64,000 bases of DNA from Prochlorococcus sp. scB245a_520K10 (GCA_000634515.1 JFNU01000004.1:124001-188000); one strand, 5' to 3'. Shown: positions 1 to 9,295, numbered from the stretch's first letter. Made by a program: numbers and translations. Notes: generated by a model not told the origin, from the sequence alone.

Positions 1-196
1 TTTTCACATAGATACTCCTGAGAGAATATCTGTTGAAGAAAACTCTATATTGCATAAACCACTAGGATCAGATTTAGAACTTAAAAATAATTTTTTACCT
101 AGTGGAAATATTAATGTTGGAATTACTTCTGGCGCATCTACTCCTGACAAAGTTGTTGCTGATGTTATTGAAAAGTTAATTGCTATTGCTTGCTGA
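1..196 (+). CDS. ispH: 4-hydroxy-3-methylbut-2-enyl diphosphate reductase, C-terminal fragment
   Basis: Only the last 64 residues or so are inside the window; the reading frame starts at base 2 and ends at the TGA at 194-196. The tail [16 protein letters not shown] is the hallmark C-terminal segment of IspH (LytB), the [4Fe-4S] enzyme that makes IPP and DMAPP in the last step of the MEP pathway. These isoprenoids feed the chlorophyll phytyl tail, carotenoids and quinones. The catalytic cysteine regions lie upstream of the window, so only the C-terminal match can be judged. The ORF on the opposite strand over the same bases is a shadow. Confidence 0.9.
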   Translation, partial: FHIDTPERISVEENSILHKPLGSDLELKNNFLPSGNINVGITSGASTPDKVVADVIEKLIAIAC

Positions 197-299
197 ATTT
201 GGATAAGCATTGAAAACTTTGCTTAGTTTTTTTAATTTATTACTCAGATATTTCCTAAAGATCTACTTATTTACTAGAATAATGGAAAATTTATGAAGT

Positions 300-860
300 A
301 TGGAAGACAAAACGCAGGCTAATCAGGTTCAAACAGCAAGTATGAACAGAACTAAAGCTCCCCAAAAAGTTGAAGTTGTTGTTGCTAATTCATCTTCAGG
401 GTCAGAAGTAAATATCCTTGGAGAATTATCAATTTTTATTTTAAGAATTGGGTTTTGTGCTTTGATGATTCACCATGGCCTAGAGAAACTTCAGGATCCT
501 CAGGGTTTTGCTGAGTTTGTAGTTGGTAAGTACTTCCCTTTTTTGCCAGGTGATCCTGTTATTTGGACTTTTGGAGCAGCTATCACTCAATTAGTTTGCC
601 CAGTAGGATTGGCTTTAGGGATTTTTGCTAGGCTTTCCTCTCTAGGACTATTCTCCACAATGGCATTTGCGGTTTATTTTCATCTCTTAGATACTGGATT
701 AGAAGGTTTTCCTCTTGCAGTAGTCGAGGCTCACAATTATGCTTTCGAATTGTCTTTTATATATGGGGCTATTTCTCTTTACTTTCTATGTGCAGGCCCA
801 GGAAGACTCTCTTTATTTAGAAAGACTAACAAGATTACATATTATCCAAAATCAACCTAA
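300..860 (+). CDS. DoxX family membrane protein
   Basis: 186 residues. A hydrophilic N-terminus of about 45 residues precedes four predicted hydrophobic segments (about 47-63, 83-107, 113-130, 145-163). The pattern RIGFCALMIHHGLEKL followed by a proline/glycine-rich loop and GxxxQLVCPVGLALG is typical of the DoxX/SURF4-like family. Members are small inner-membrane proteins whose role is mostly unknown; some are linked to sulfur or redox stress. It follows ispH by about 100 bp on the same strand and converges with purH, leaving 1 bp between stop codons. An internal ATG at codon 15 is an alternative start. Confidence 0.8.
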   Translation: MEDKTQANQVQTASMNRTKAPQKVEVVVANSSSGSEVNILGELSIFILRIGFCALMIHHGLEKLQDPQGFAEFVVGKYFPFLPGDPVIWTFGAAITQLVCPVGLALGIFARLSSLGLFSTMAFAVYFHLLDTGLEGFPLAVVEAHNYAFELSFIYGAISLYFLCAGPGRLSLFRKTNKITYYPKST

Positions 861-861
861 C

Positions 862-2415
862 TTAATGCAAAAAATGTCTTTTTTGCGTAAACACCATTGA
901 TATTCCTTTCGAATTACACATATCAATACTTTCTTGGTCCCTCAAACTACCTCCAGGTTGGATGATTGCTTTTATTCCATAGTCATTTGCAAGTTCTACA
1001 GTATCAGCAAATGGGAAAAACCCATCGCTTGCTAAAACAGCTTCAGAACATGATTCTTTAGCTGCTGTCAATGCTATTTTTGCCGCTCCAACTCTATTCA
1101 TTTGTCCAGCTCCAATTCCAATAGTTTTTTGGTCTTTTGCAATTACAATTGCATTTGATTTTACGTGTTTACAAATTTTCCATGCAAAATTTAGATCTAA
1201 ATTCATCTGATTGCTGGGTTTCTTTTTAGTTACTGAAATCCAACTTTCAGTTTTATCTTCACCATCATCATTTTCTTGAACAAGTAATCCTCCCATTATT
1301 GATTTATTAGAATTTTGGTTCTTTGTTTGAAGCGCATCTTTTGATAATTTTAAAATTCTTAAATTCTTTTTGATTTTTAAAATTTCTAAAGCTTCTTCAT
1401 CAAAGGATGGAGCAACAACACACTCTAAAAAAATATCTTTAAGGTTAATTGCCGTTTCAATATCTACATTAGAATTAAAAGCAACTATTCCTCCAAATGC
1501 ACTAACTGAGTCGCATTCCAAAGCATTCAAAAATGCTTGAGAGGCTGAATTACTTATAGAGGCACCACAAGGATTATTATGTTTTAGAATTATAGAGGCA
1601 AATGTATTTGTTAAGATATCACCTGTCTGGTCATAGCCAAATTCTAAAACTGTCGAAAGAGCTGACTCAAGATCCAATAGATTGTTATAACTTAATTCTT
1701 TACCTTGTAATTTTTCTGCTGCGTTCCATCCAATCTTATTTAAACCATACCAAAAAGCTTTTTGATGAGGATTTTCACCATATCTTAAGGTCTTGATCAG
1801 TGGATAAGATTTAATATATTTGGAAGATTGTAAACTTTTCTCTTTACTTATCCAATTAGATATTGAAGTGTCATAGTCAGCTGTATGCTGAAAAGCTTCA
1901 AAGGCTAATTTTGCTTTAAATGATTCATTTAATCCCCCTTTTTTACTTTCTTCGAGAAATTCTTGATATTGACTAGGATCTACTAAAACTGAAACGTCTT
2001 TGTGATTTTTAGCTGCAGAACGAATCATTGATGGCCCTCCGATATCTATATTTTCAATCGCATCTTCCCACTTAGCTCCCTTTTCAATAGTTTTCTTAAA
2101 AGGATATAAATTTACAACTACTAAGTCAATTAGTTCAAGATGGTTTTCTACTATGTCTTTTTTATGTTCATTATCAGTTCTTTTAGCTAATATTCCTCCG
2201 TGGATTTTTGGATGCAAAGTTTTAACTCTTCCTCCTAGGATTTCTGGAGAATTAGTAAAATCTGAAACTTTAACAACTGGAATTTTTGCCTCTATAAGAT
2301 GCTTGGCAGTCCCCCCACTTGATAGAATTTTATAATTAAATTTTTCTACCAATTCTTTACAAAATTGGATTATATTTTTTTTATCTGAGACACTTACTAG
2401 GGCTAATGGTGACAT
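862..2415 (-). CDS. purH: Bifunctional AICAR formyltransferase/IMP cyclohydrolase
   Basis: 517 residues, the normal length for PurH, which performs the last two steps of purine synthesis (AICAR to FAICAR with 10-formyl-THF, then ring closure to IMP). The N-terminal MGS-like cyclohydrolase domain (about 1-195) opens with ALVSVSDKKNI and includes GGRVKTLHPKIHGGIL. The transformylase domain carries the KHNNPCG motif near residue 277 and GQMNRVGAAKIA near residue 437. The start ATG at 2415 is about 33 bp from the divergent esterase start, so the two genes share a short intergenic promoter region. Confidence 0.97.
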   Translation of the reverse strand: MSPLALVSVSDKKNIIQFCKELVEKFNYKILSSGGTAKHLIEAKIPVVKVSDFTNSPEILGGRVKTLHPKIHGGILAKRTDNEHKKDIVENHLELIDLVVVNLYPFKKTIEKGAKWEDAIENIDIGGPSMIRSAAKNHKDVSVLVDPSQYQEFLEESKKGGLNESFKAKLAFEAFQHTADYDTSISNWISKEKSLQSSKYIKSYPLIKTLRYGENPHQKAFWYGLNKIGWNAAEKLQGKELSYNNLLDLESALSTVLEFGYDQTGDILTNTFASIILKHNNPCGASISNSASQAFLNALECDSVSAFGGIVAFNSNVDIETAINLKDIFLECVVAPSFDEEALEILKIKKNLRILKLSKDALQTKNQNSNKSIMGGLLVQENDDGEDKTESWISVTKKKPSNQMNLDLNFAWKICKHVKSNAIVIAKDQKTIGIGAGQMNRVGAAKIALTAAKESCSEAVLASDGFFPFADTVELANDYGIKAIIQPGGSLRDQESIDMCNSKGISMVFTQKRHFLH

Positions 2416-2448
2416 TATGGGAAAGTTTGCTTACTTAAGAATATAAAC

Positions 2449-3066
2449 ATGAATCACGATATCAATCATGAATATGTCTCGATTAGCTCTCAAACTGCAA
2501 CTCATAGAATTATTTTGATACATGGTTGGGGAGCTGATGCAGATGACCTCTTAACACTTGGAAAGGAGATTACTGAAAAAATAGAGTTTGATTTTGAGGT
2601 AATTTCCTTAAGGGCCCCAGGATTACATCCAAGTGGTCAGGGAAGACAGTGGTATGGATTATACCCTCATGATTGGAATGGGGCTGAGAGAGAGGTAAAG
2701 AAACTTTTAGCTACATTAAATAATTTTGATACCGATCAAATTTCACTCAAAAAAACAATTTTGTTGGGTTTCTCTCAGGGAGCAGCAATGGCAATTGATG
2801 CAGGCTTTAGATTGAATTTAGGATTAATTGTTGCTTGTAGTGGTTATCCTCATCCAACTTGGTTTCTAGGAGAAAAATGCCCACCTTTAATTATTAGCCA
2901 TGGTTTATTTGATGATGTAGTGCCTATAGAGGCTTCTAGGAGTATTTATAAAAAAGTTAAAAGTAAGTCTTCTAAATTATGTGAATTGTTAGAATTTGAT
3001 GGATTCCATCAAATCGATTCAAATTTAATTGATTTTATAAGTAAAAAGATAAGTAGTATTTTTTAA
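2449..3066 (+). CDS. Alpha/beta hydrolase, carboxylesterase/phospholipase family
   Basis: 205 residues with an alpha/beta-hydrolase layout: an early HGWGADADD oxyanion-hole loop near residue 25, the nucleophile elbow GFSQGAAMA (Ser near residue 109), an acid in GLFDDVVP (Asp near 149) and a catalytic His in FDGFHQI (near 187). This is the small esterase family related to YpfH and acyl-protein thioesterase; substrate cannot be read from sequence. No signal peptide, so cytoplasmic. It is divergent from purH and its 3' end overlaps the converging DUF3155 gene by 4 bp. Confidence 0.85.
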   Translation: MNHDINHEYVSISSQTATHRIILIHGWGADADDLLTLGKEITEKIEFDFEVISLRAPGLHPSGQGRQWYGLYPHDWNGAEREVKKLLATLNNFDTDQISLKKTILLGFSQGAAMAIDAGFRLNLGLIVACSGYPHPTWFLGEKCPPLIISHGLFDDVVPIEASRSIYKKVKSKSSKLCELLEFDGFHQIDSNLIDFISKKISSIF

Positions 3067-3431
3067 ACGAAAGCATATTCGTATTCTTCAATTTCTTCCC
3101 AATCATCTGCAGTAAGTTCTAGACCTTCAAATATTTTGTCTTCTCCAATGCCTTCAACTACTACTTTTAATGATGGGAACAAAAAATGATTTTCTTCAGC
3201 GTATTGGGCGCTAAATAATCCTTTTTCACCCCAAAAAAATCTATCAGTTGTATGTTCATTTCTTCTAACGTTGAAAACTGAAGGGGCAGATAATGCATTT
3301 TCAGCTATGAATCTTCTTGCAGCTGTAACTGGTTTATGGTTGCCGGTTTCGATATGATAAATAGGTACATGAGCCATTACTCTTTGACCAGCCAATCTTC
3401 TTCTGCTGATTCTTTTTCTTTTTTTTGACAT
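3063..3431 (-). CDS. DUF3155 family protein, conserved in cyanobacteria
   Basis: 122 residues starting with a very basic stretch (MSKKRKRISRRRLAGQRV), then VPIYHIETGNHKPVTAARRFI and an acidic C-terminus (DDWEEIEEYEYAFV). This fits the cyanobacteria-specific DUF3155 family as I recall it; no function is established. The basic N-terminus suggests nucleic-acid contact, an inference only. It converges with the esterase gene with a 4-bp overlap. Confidence 0.75.
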   Translation of the reverse strand: MSKKRKRISRRRLAGQRVMAHVPIYHIETGNHKPVTAARRFIAENALSAPSVFNVRRNEHTTDRFFWGEKGLFSAQYAEENHFLFPSLKVVVEGIGEDKIFEGLELTADDWEEIEEYEYAFV

Positions 3432-3682
3432 TGATTGGTACTCCTGAAATTATTAATTAGATTAGTCTTATTTATTTTTACTAATCTTATATCTATGATC
3501 TTTGAATTCACTTCAAATTACATAGAGGACCCATCAACCCCTGATGTAGCTTAAAATATGATCAAATGTTCATATTTAGGGCTGGCTTAAGTCAGACCTC
3601 TTTATATATCTTAATACTTTTTTCATATTTTACAAGACCTTTTTCAAATTTTTTTTAAAAATTATTCAAAATTTCATTCACT
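3432..3682. other. Intergenic region with a possible structured RNA
   Basis: About 250 bp between the divergent starts of the DUF3155 gene and the sensor kinase gene; promoters of both must lie here. At 3524-3601 a short outer pairing AGAGG/CCTCT encloses three small hairpins: 3532-3546 (CATCA/TGATG), 3556-3575 (ATATGA/TCATAT) and 3582-3595 (a near-palindrome), followed by a T-rich tract. No ORF of note. The structure could be a small RNA or chance pairing in AT-rich DNA. Confidence 0.3.
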
Positions 3683-4819
3683 ATGAACCTCTCTAAAAAA
3701 TTTGAAGAATTAGTCAAAAAACAACTGGAGAGTTTTGGTTGTTCAATGGGAGTTACTCATCTTGTGATGTATCTTGCTTCAGCTAAACAAGGAACCAAAG
3801 CATCTTTTGAAATGATTGGTCAATGGCCGCAAATTGATAAGCTTCTTATATCAATAGAAGATGACCCCTCACTAAAAGTTTCTTCTCCAAATAGAAGATG
3901 GTACCCTCTCCAAGAAAACGACATTCTGCTTGGTGTTCTCAGGGTAGAAACTGATTTAAAAGGGGGTAATTGGCCAGTATCTCTTGATTCTAGATTAAAA
4001 GCACTTTCAATATCTTTAGCTAAATGCGTTTCTATCGAATTAGAACGTCAAAATAAAAATAAAGAAATTAATTTTTTAAAAAATCAGGTTAATGTCATAA
4101 TCCATCAATTAAGGAACCCATTGGCAGCACTAAGGACATATGCAAAATTACTTATTAAAAAACTTGGTTCAGATGATGACTCTATTGAAATAGTCCAACG
4201 CATGATAATAGAGCAAAAACAAATTAATCAATATATGGACTCTTTTGCTCAGTTAAATTCACCTATTCAAATTCCTTTGGCAATTGGAGAAGAAAGATTA
4301 TTATTACCCCCAAATTTAGATAACAATAAAGAAATAACTGTTCAGAGTTTATTGAGGCCAATTCTAGAAAGGGGTAAAGCTAATGCGAAATTAGAGAATA
4401 GAGATTGGATAGAACCTTCTCTTTGGCCAGATTGGGCTTTATCGCCAGTAAAGGCAAAATATGCTGTAATCGCTGAAATAGTGGCCAATTTATTAGAAAA
4501 TGCTTTTAAATATGCTCAAAAAGATGCTGAAATTGGGATCGCCATGACAAGTAAAGGTCTTTGCATATTTGATGATGGAAAAAAAATAACCAAAAATGAA
4601 AATGAGAAAATTTTTCAAAAAGGTTTTAGAGGATCTGCTGCTAAGAAAAAGGACGGTACTGGAGTGGGACTTTTTTTAGCAAGAAAATTAGCACAACAAA
4701 TTGGGGGAGACCTGAAATTGTTAGGAAATTACTCAACTGACCATAGTGAGGAATTAAACAATCTTAAGAAGAAAAATATTTTCTATTTAGAACTTCCTAC
4801 AAAAGAATTGCATACATGA
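3683..4819 (+). CDS. Sensor histidine kinase, Hik2/chloroplast-sensor-kinase-like
   Basis: 378 residues with no membrane segment. N-terminal half (about 1-125) looks like a GAF-type sensor domain. The dimerisation/phosphoacceptor box is VIIHQLRNPLAALRTYAK with His at residue 141, the N box is EIVANLLENAFKYA (about 265-278), and the G2 box GTGVGLFLARKLA is near 325-337. The G1 box is degenerate (DDGKK rather than DxGxG). A Cys at residue 20 sits where the Hik2/CSK family has a conserved redox-active cysteine, so a soluble redox sensor tied to photosynthetic electron transport is a reasonable inference. No response regulator is adjacent. The 3' end overlaps the converging cobS by 23 bp. Confidence 0.85.
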   Translation: MNLSKKFEELVKKQLESFGCSMGVTHLVMYLASAKQGTKASFEMIGQWPQIDKLLISIEDDPSLKVSSPNRRWYPLQENDILLGVLRVETDLKGGNWPVSLDSRLKALSISLAKCVSIELERQNKNKEINFLKNQVNVIIHQLRNPLAALRTYAKLLIKKLGSDDDSIEIVQRMIIEQKQINQYMDSFAQLNSPIQIPLAIGEERLLLPPNLDNNKEITVQSLLRPILERGKANAKLENRDWIEPSLWPDWALSPVKAKYAVIAEIVANLLENAFKYAQKDAEIGIAMTSKGLCIFDDGKKITKNENEKIFQKGFRGSAAKKKDGTGVGLFLARKLAQQIGGDLKLLGNYSTDHSEELNNLKKKNIFYLELPTKELHT

Positions 4820-5561
4820 ATAACATTGCAGTTTCGACTAATACAACACTCGCACCGCAGGCATCCCCATTGAAGCCACCAATTATATTCCCTAGTATGT
4901 TTGGAATAGAATAACTTAAAAAAACACCAATCAAAATAAGAATTAAAAATTTAATTAATATTGCTTGTGATGTAAATGAAAATAATTGGTATGCAATGAA
5001 AATGCAAAGTAAAATAATGGAGATCAAAGATTCTTTTTTAAATCCATTCCAAAATTTTTTATGACTAATTGATTTTTTCTTATAACTCAAATATTTAAAC
5101 TTTTCTATAAAAAATAAATTTGAAAATCTTCCCCAAAATAAGCATATTGGCAAAACAATAATTATTTGATTCTGAATTTTGAGTATGCAACCAATTTGAA
5201 TTAAAGTTATAAAAACTAGAGATTGAACGCCAAAGGACCCAACTTTACTGTCTTTCATAGCTTTTAAACGTTTCTTTTTGCCCGCAAAAATACCATCGAA
5301 AGTATCCATTAAACCATCAAGATGTAGACCACCGGTAATTAAATATCCAGAGGCCAAACAAATTAATGCAGATGCATAAATTGACCAAGAGCTTGCTTTT
5401 AAAAAAATAAAAATAATACTCTGTATTGTTCCAATAAAAAATCCTAAAAGTGGGGCAAATTGTGCAATATTTTTAAATTCTGGATTAATTAAGGGTATCT
5501 TTGGAAATGTCGTATAGAAAATCCAAGACCCTGCAAAATTTTTAATTAAATATTTTTTGAT
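4797..5561 (-). CDS. cobS: Adenosylcobinamide-GDP ribazoletransferase (cobalamin synthase), non-canonical start
   Basis: Joins adenosylcobinamide-GDP and alpha-ribazole in the last assembly steps of vitamin B12; integral membrane protein. The motif GGLHLDGLMDTFDGIFAGKK and repeated hydrophobic segments identify CobS. The first TTG (5357) would give 186 residues and remove conserved sequence: upstream, in frame, the DNA encodes AGSWIFYTTFPKIPLINPEF and APLLGFFIG, matching the normal N-terminus. That extension has no ATG, GTG or TTG before the in-frame TAA at 5583-5585. I set the start at the ATC codon 5559-5561, giving 254 residues, close to the usual length; an ATT slightly downstream is equally possible. 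Confidence 0.8.
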   Translation of the reverse strand: MKKYLIKNFAGSWIFYTTFPKIPLINPEFKNIAQFAPLLGFFIGTIQSIIFIFLKASSWSIYASALICLASGYLITGGLHLDGLMDTFDGIFAGKKKRLKAMKDSKVGSFGVQSLVFITLIQIGCILKIQNQIIIVLPICLFWGRFSNLFFIEKFKYLSYKKKSISHKKFWNGFKKESLISIILLCIFIAYQLFSFTSQAILIKFLILILIGVFLSYSIPNILGNIIGGFNGDACGASVVLVETAMLFMYAILL

Positions 5562-5635
5562 GAGATAAAAATAGATTCGATATTAAATAATAGGGTAGAT
5601 TAATAAAAAAGCATCAAAAAATTTTAAAATTTATC

Positions 5636-6754
5636 GTGTTTAAATTTGAAGTTACATCGAATTGCAGTCACACAGAGGCAAGAACTGGTGTATTTCATAC
5701 CCCAAACGGTAAGGTAAACACCCCAAGATTTATGCCTGTAGGTACTTTGGCAACGGTTAAAGGAATTTCATCTAAACAATTAATCTCTACAGGATCAGAA
5801 ATGATTCTCTCAAATACCTTTCATCTTCATCTACAACCTGGAGAAAAATTAGTTAAAGAATCTGGTGGAATACATAAGTTCATGAATTGGCATAAGCCTA
5901 TTCTTACTGATTCAGGAGGATATCAAGTTTTTAGTTTAGCCAAATTAAATAATATTTCTGATAAAGGTGTGGAATTTAAAAATCCAAGAGATGGGAGTTT
6001 TGTATTCCTATCGCCTGAAAAAGTAATGCAGGTACAAATGGATCTTGGGTCTGATGTTGCGATGGCTTTTGATCATTGTCCTCCGCATACAGCCAACGAA
6101 AATGATATTGAAGATTCTTTACAAAGAACTCATTCGTGGTTGCAAAAATGTGTTGACACACATCAGAAATCAAATCAAGCATTATTTGGAATAGTTCAAG
6201 GTGGCAAGTATCCGAGATTAAGAGAATACAGCGCAAAATTTACAAGCTCTTTTGATCTGCCTGGAATTGCCGTAGGCGGGGTAAGTGTTGGAGAGGCTAT
6301 CGAAGAAATACATAGTGTAATTAATTACGTCCCGAAATTCCTACCAATAGATAAACCAAGATATTTAATGGGAATTGGCTCTTTAAAAGAAATTTCTCTA
6401 GCTGTTTCTAAAGGATTCGATATATTTGACTGTGTTTTACCTACAAGACTAGGAAGACATGGAACTGCATTTTTTAATGATGAAAGATTAAATTTGCGGA
6501 ATGCTAGATTTAAAAATGACTTTTCTCCGATTGACAAAACTTGTACATGCGAAACCTGCAAGTCTTATTCGCGTGCGTATTTGCATCATCTAATTAGAAA
6601 TGATGAAATATTAGGTCTCACCTTAATAAGTTTGCATAATATTGCTCATTTAATAAGATTTACCAATGCCATTTCTAATGCAATTAAAGATAATTGTTTT
6701 ACAATTGATTTCGCTCCTTGGAAAACATCCTCTATTGCTCACCATACGTGGTAA
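5636..6754 (+). CDS. tgt: tRNA-guanine(34) transglycosylase (queuine tRNA-ribosyltransferase)
   Basis: 372 residues from a GTG start. Exchanges guanine 34 for a queuosine precursor in GUN-anticodon tRNAs (Asp, Asn, His, Tyr). Catalytic signatures are [23 protein letters not shown] (nucleophilic/base Asp region), [11 protein letters not shown] and GGVSVGE. The zinc site is complete: Cys303, Cys305, Cys308 and His334. It is divergent from cobS, with psbK 33 bp downstream in the same direction, an arrangement that would let psbK share transcripts with tgt. Confidence 0.97.
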   Translation: MFKFEVTSNCSHTEARTGVFHTPNGKVNTPRFMPVGTLATVKGISSKQLISTGSEMILSNTFHLHLQPGEKLVKESGGIHKFMNWHKPILTDSGGYQVFSLAKLNNISDKGVEFKNPRDGSFVFLSPEKVMQVQMDLGSDVAMAFDHCPPHTANENDIEDSLQRTHSWLQKCVDTHQKSNQALFGIVQGGKYPRLREYSAKFTSSFDLPGIAVGGVSVGEAIEEIHSVINYVPKFLPIDKPRYLMGIGSLKEISLAVSKGFDIFDCVLPTRLGRHGTAFFNDERLNLRNARFKNDFSPIDKTCTCETCKSYSRAYLHHLIRNDEILGLTLISLHNIAHLIRFTNAISNAIKDNCFTIDFAPWKTSSIAHHTW

Positions 6755-6787
6755 CGTCTTATCATAATTAATTAAATTATTAAAAAG

Positions 6788-6928
6788 GTGCTCATTCTAT
6801 TTAATACTTTCGCTGAATTGCCTGAAGCTTACAAGGCTTTTGCTCCAACTGTTGATGTTCTTCCTCTTATCCCTCTATTTTTCTTTTTATTGGTATTTGT
6901 TTGGCAAGCTGCAGTTGGATTTAAATAA
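6788..6928 (+). CDS. psbK: Photosystem II reaction centre protein K
   Basis: 46 residues from a GTG start at 6788. The conserved core [19 protein letters not shown] followed by one transmembrane helix and [10 protein letters not shown] is diagnostic of PsbK, a single-span subunit bound to CP43 that stabilises PSII and its plastoquinone exchange region. It has a purine-rich stretch just before the start (AAAAAG). Located 33 bp after tgt. Confidence 0.95.
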
Positions 6929-6953
6929 AATTCTTTCCGTTAGATAATTTTTC

Positions 6954-7958
6954 TTAGAAGGGATTTTCAAGCAAAATTGCATCTCCAGAATTTTCTACAG
7001 CACTCTCTATAAAATCAGCAATTTTTAAAGCTCTTGAGGCTTGCTCACCATCTACCTCAGGGGTTTCTTTACCTTGTACACATTTAAGAAAATGTTCTAG
7101 TTCTGCATAAAGAGGCTCGATGGAAGTAGTGCTAACTTCTTCGACATATCCATCATTTCTATAAACTAATTCGCCATGCTCTGCCGTGTATGATTCATGA
7201 GATTTTCGATGGATATGTAGTGAGTGATTTAAGAAATCTGTTTCTACTAGCCCATTTTGGCAGTGAGCACTTAAACTTCTAATTTTTTTGTGACTCATTT
7301 TGCTAGCAGTTAAGCTTGCAATAACATTATTTTTAAAAACTAAAGTAGCATTGACATAATCTATTAAGCCTTCGTTGTTTCTTCCTCCAACAGCTGCTAA
7401 TTTTTGTATTTTCGAGTTTACAAGTTCTAAAACAAGATCAATGTCATGAATCATTAAATCCATGACTACAGATACATCATTTGCTCTATCTGCATTAGGA
7501 CTGTGCCTTCTTGCTTCTAAAACAACAATTTCTTCATGATGTACTATTTTATTTAATTCTCTAAAAGCAGGATTAAATCTTTCAATATGCCCTACTTGTA
7601 ATAGACAATTACTTGCATTAGCTGCATCTATTAAAGATTTTGCTTCTAACTCGTTAGCAGCTATTGGTTTTTCAATGAGAACGTTGGTACCTCCTTTAAG
7701 GCAATCTAGGCCTACTTTTTGATGAAGTAGTGTTGGAACAGCGATACAGATAGCGTCAACTTTAGGAATTAAGTCTTGATAATTTTTAAACCATTCACAT
7801 TGAAATTGCTCAATAGCTAATTTGCCTCTCTCTTCATTCGGATCTGCCACTCCAACTAGGTCCGCATCTTTTAGCAAACTGAGCACTCGAGCATGATGCC
7901 AGCCCATATTTCCAATACCAATTACTCCAACCTTTACTGGTGATGAGGTTGGGTGCAT
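6954..7958 (-). CDS. Gfo/Idh/MocA family NAD(P)-dependent oxidoreductase
   Basis: 334 residues. N-terminal Rossmann fold with VGVIGIGNMGWHHARV (GxGxxG, residues 9-24) and the family's EKPIAA motif near residue 97, whose Lys is catalytic. The second half is the alpha/beta dimer domain with GHIERFNPAFRE and DLMIHDIDLVLELV. Such enzymes oxidise or reduce hydroxyls on sugars or inositols; resemblance to MviM/WlbA-type UDP-sugar dehydrogenases is possible but the substrate cannot be assigned. It converges with psbK (25 bp between the genes) and lies downstream of the CBS-domain protein gene on the same strand. Confidence 0.85.
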   Translation of the reverse strand: MHPTSSPVKVGVIGIGNMGWHHARVLSLLKDADLVGVADPNEERGKLAIEQFQCEWFKNYQDLIPKVDAICIAVPTLLHQKVGLDCLKGGTNVLIEKPIAANELEAKSLIDAANASNCLLQVGHIERFNPAFRELNKIVHHEEIVVLEARRHSPNADRANDVSVVMDLMIHDIDLVLELVNSKIQKLAAVGGRNNEGLIDYVNATLVFKNNVIASLTASKMSHKKIRSLSAHCQNGLVETDFLNHSLHIHRKSHESYTAEHGELVYRNDGYVEEVSTTSIEPLYAELEHFLKCVQGKETPEVDGEQASRALKIADFIESAVENSGDAILLENPF

Positions 7959-8008
7959 AACTTTAACTACATATATTTATTATTATTATCCTCTATAAGA
8001 AGACACAT

Positions 8009-9277
8009 TTAGCTTTTTGGAAGAATTATTTTTACACGATCAATTTTTGGACCTGACATAGAAACAACTTCAAATTTTATGTTATTAAAATCTAAAACAT
8101 CTCCAATTTTTGGAACCATTTGAAATTTTTCTAAAAGAAATCCAGCAAGGGTATGGTAATCAGCTCCTTCTGGAATTGAACATTCTAACCTTTTGTTGAT
8201 ATCTATTATTTCTGATTTTCCTGCTAGGGACCATTTTTTAGAGAAATTATCTAACATTTTCATATCTGAGTAAATTTTGTTATTAAGCATTTCTTCTCCA
8301 ACGATTTCGCCATTTAAATCAGCTGCAGTTATTAGACCCTCTGTTCCACCATGTTCATCTACCACAAGTAAGAAGGGATTATAGTCTCTAACTATTGGTA
8401 ATATTTCTGCTAAAGAGCAAGTTTCTATTATTTTTGTAACTGGTAACAGAAATGGCTCTAATAGTGTATTAGCTTGCATTTCGCTCCTAGATATTGGTTT
8501 AGCTAAATAACGCAAATCTAAGACCCCTAAAACATCATCTAAAGACTCTCCAATTACGAAAAATCGAGCATGTCTAGTTTTATCGACTTGTTTCATAAGT
8601 TCTGAAAAGGTTATATTCTTTGGCAAAGTTACCATCTCAGATCTTGGAATCATTACTTCTTTAACCTGAGTATCTTTTAAAGCGAAAACTCCTTCAAGAA
8701 TATTCTTTTCATCAGGCTTTAAACCTGTAACATTGTCTGTTTCTATAAGAGTTTCTAATTCACCTGCCGATAAGCCAGAATTTAAAGAGTCCCATTTATT
8801 ATTTAGATTTAATAAGCTCAAACAAGCACTAGCAAAGAATTCGATTATTGAAACAATAGGTTGCATACCTTTTCTGACTGCATCAAATATCGAAGTTAAT
8901 CTTAATGCAGCAGACTCTGGATTATTAATTACTAAAGCTTTAGGAATTAGACCAGATACAAGCGTAACAATTGTTACTACAAATAGAAATAATAAAAGAT
9001 CAAAAAATCTATTTGGCAAAATATTTTTTTTCCATAATTCATTAGCCATGCTGTTGCTTAGCCATCCAATTGAGATTAATGAAATTGTCACTCCAAATTG
9101 AGAAGCTATTAAGGAGGATCTAAATCTTTTTTGAATCTTTAAAATTGAAAATGCTCCTTTCTTTTTTTCTTCTATTAACCTCAAAACCTTACTTGGCCTT
9201 ATTAATAAAAAAGAAAGTTCACTAGCAGCGAAAAAAGCTGGGAAAAATAAAAGAAATAAAAGTAGAGTTATTTTCAT
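8009..9277 (-). CDS. CNNM/CorC-type membrane protein with CBS domains (hemolysin-like)
   Basis: 422 residues: an N-terminal DUF21/CNNM membrane domain with about four hydrophobic segments (1-20, 55-75, 90-115, 135-155), then a CBS pair (about 205-330, starting near VKEVMIPRSEMVTLP) and a C-terminal CorC_HlyC domain (about 340-420) with a PxxGDVLDF motif. Family members are linked to Mg2+/Co2+ export or homeostasis; the old hemolysin name is not evidence of toxin activity. The start lies 19 bp from the tRNA-CAU gene's 3' end on the same strand. Confidence 0.88.
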   Translation of the reverse strand: MKITLLLFLLFFPAFFAASELSFLLIRPSKVLRLIEEKKKGAFSILKIQKRFRSSLIASQFGVTISLISIGWLSNSMANELWKKNILPNRFFDLLLFLFVVTIVTLVSGLIPKALVINNPESAALRLTSIFDAVRKGMQPIVSIIEFFASACLSLLNLNNKWDSLNSGLSAGELETLIETDNVTGLKPDEKNILEGVFALKDTQVKEVMIPRSEMVTLPKNITFSELMKQVDKTRHARFFVIGESLDDVLGVLDLRYLAKPISRSEMQANTLLEPFLLPVTKIIETCSLAEILPIVRDYNPFLLVVDEHGGTEGLITAADLNGEIVGEEMLNNKIYSDMKMLDNFSKKWSLAGKSEIIDINKRLECSIPEGADYHTLAGFLLEKFQMVPKIGDVLDFNNIKFEVVSMSGPKIDRVKIILPKS

Positions 9278-9295
9278 TCAATGACAAATTAATAA

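Noticed and set aside
4-210. Minus-strand ORF at the left edge
   Set aside because: Shadow of the ispH tail.
4797-5357. cobS starting at TTG 5357 (186 residues)
   Set aside because: Removes a conserved N-terminal block that continues upstream in the same frame; the full frame to about 5561 fits the family length.
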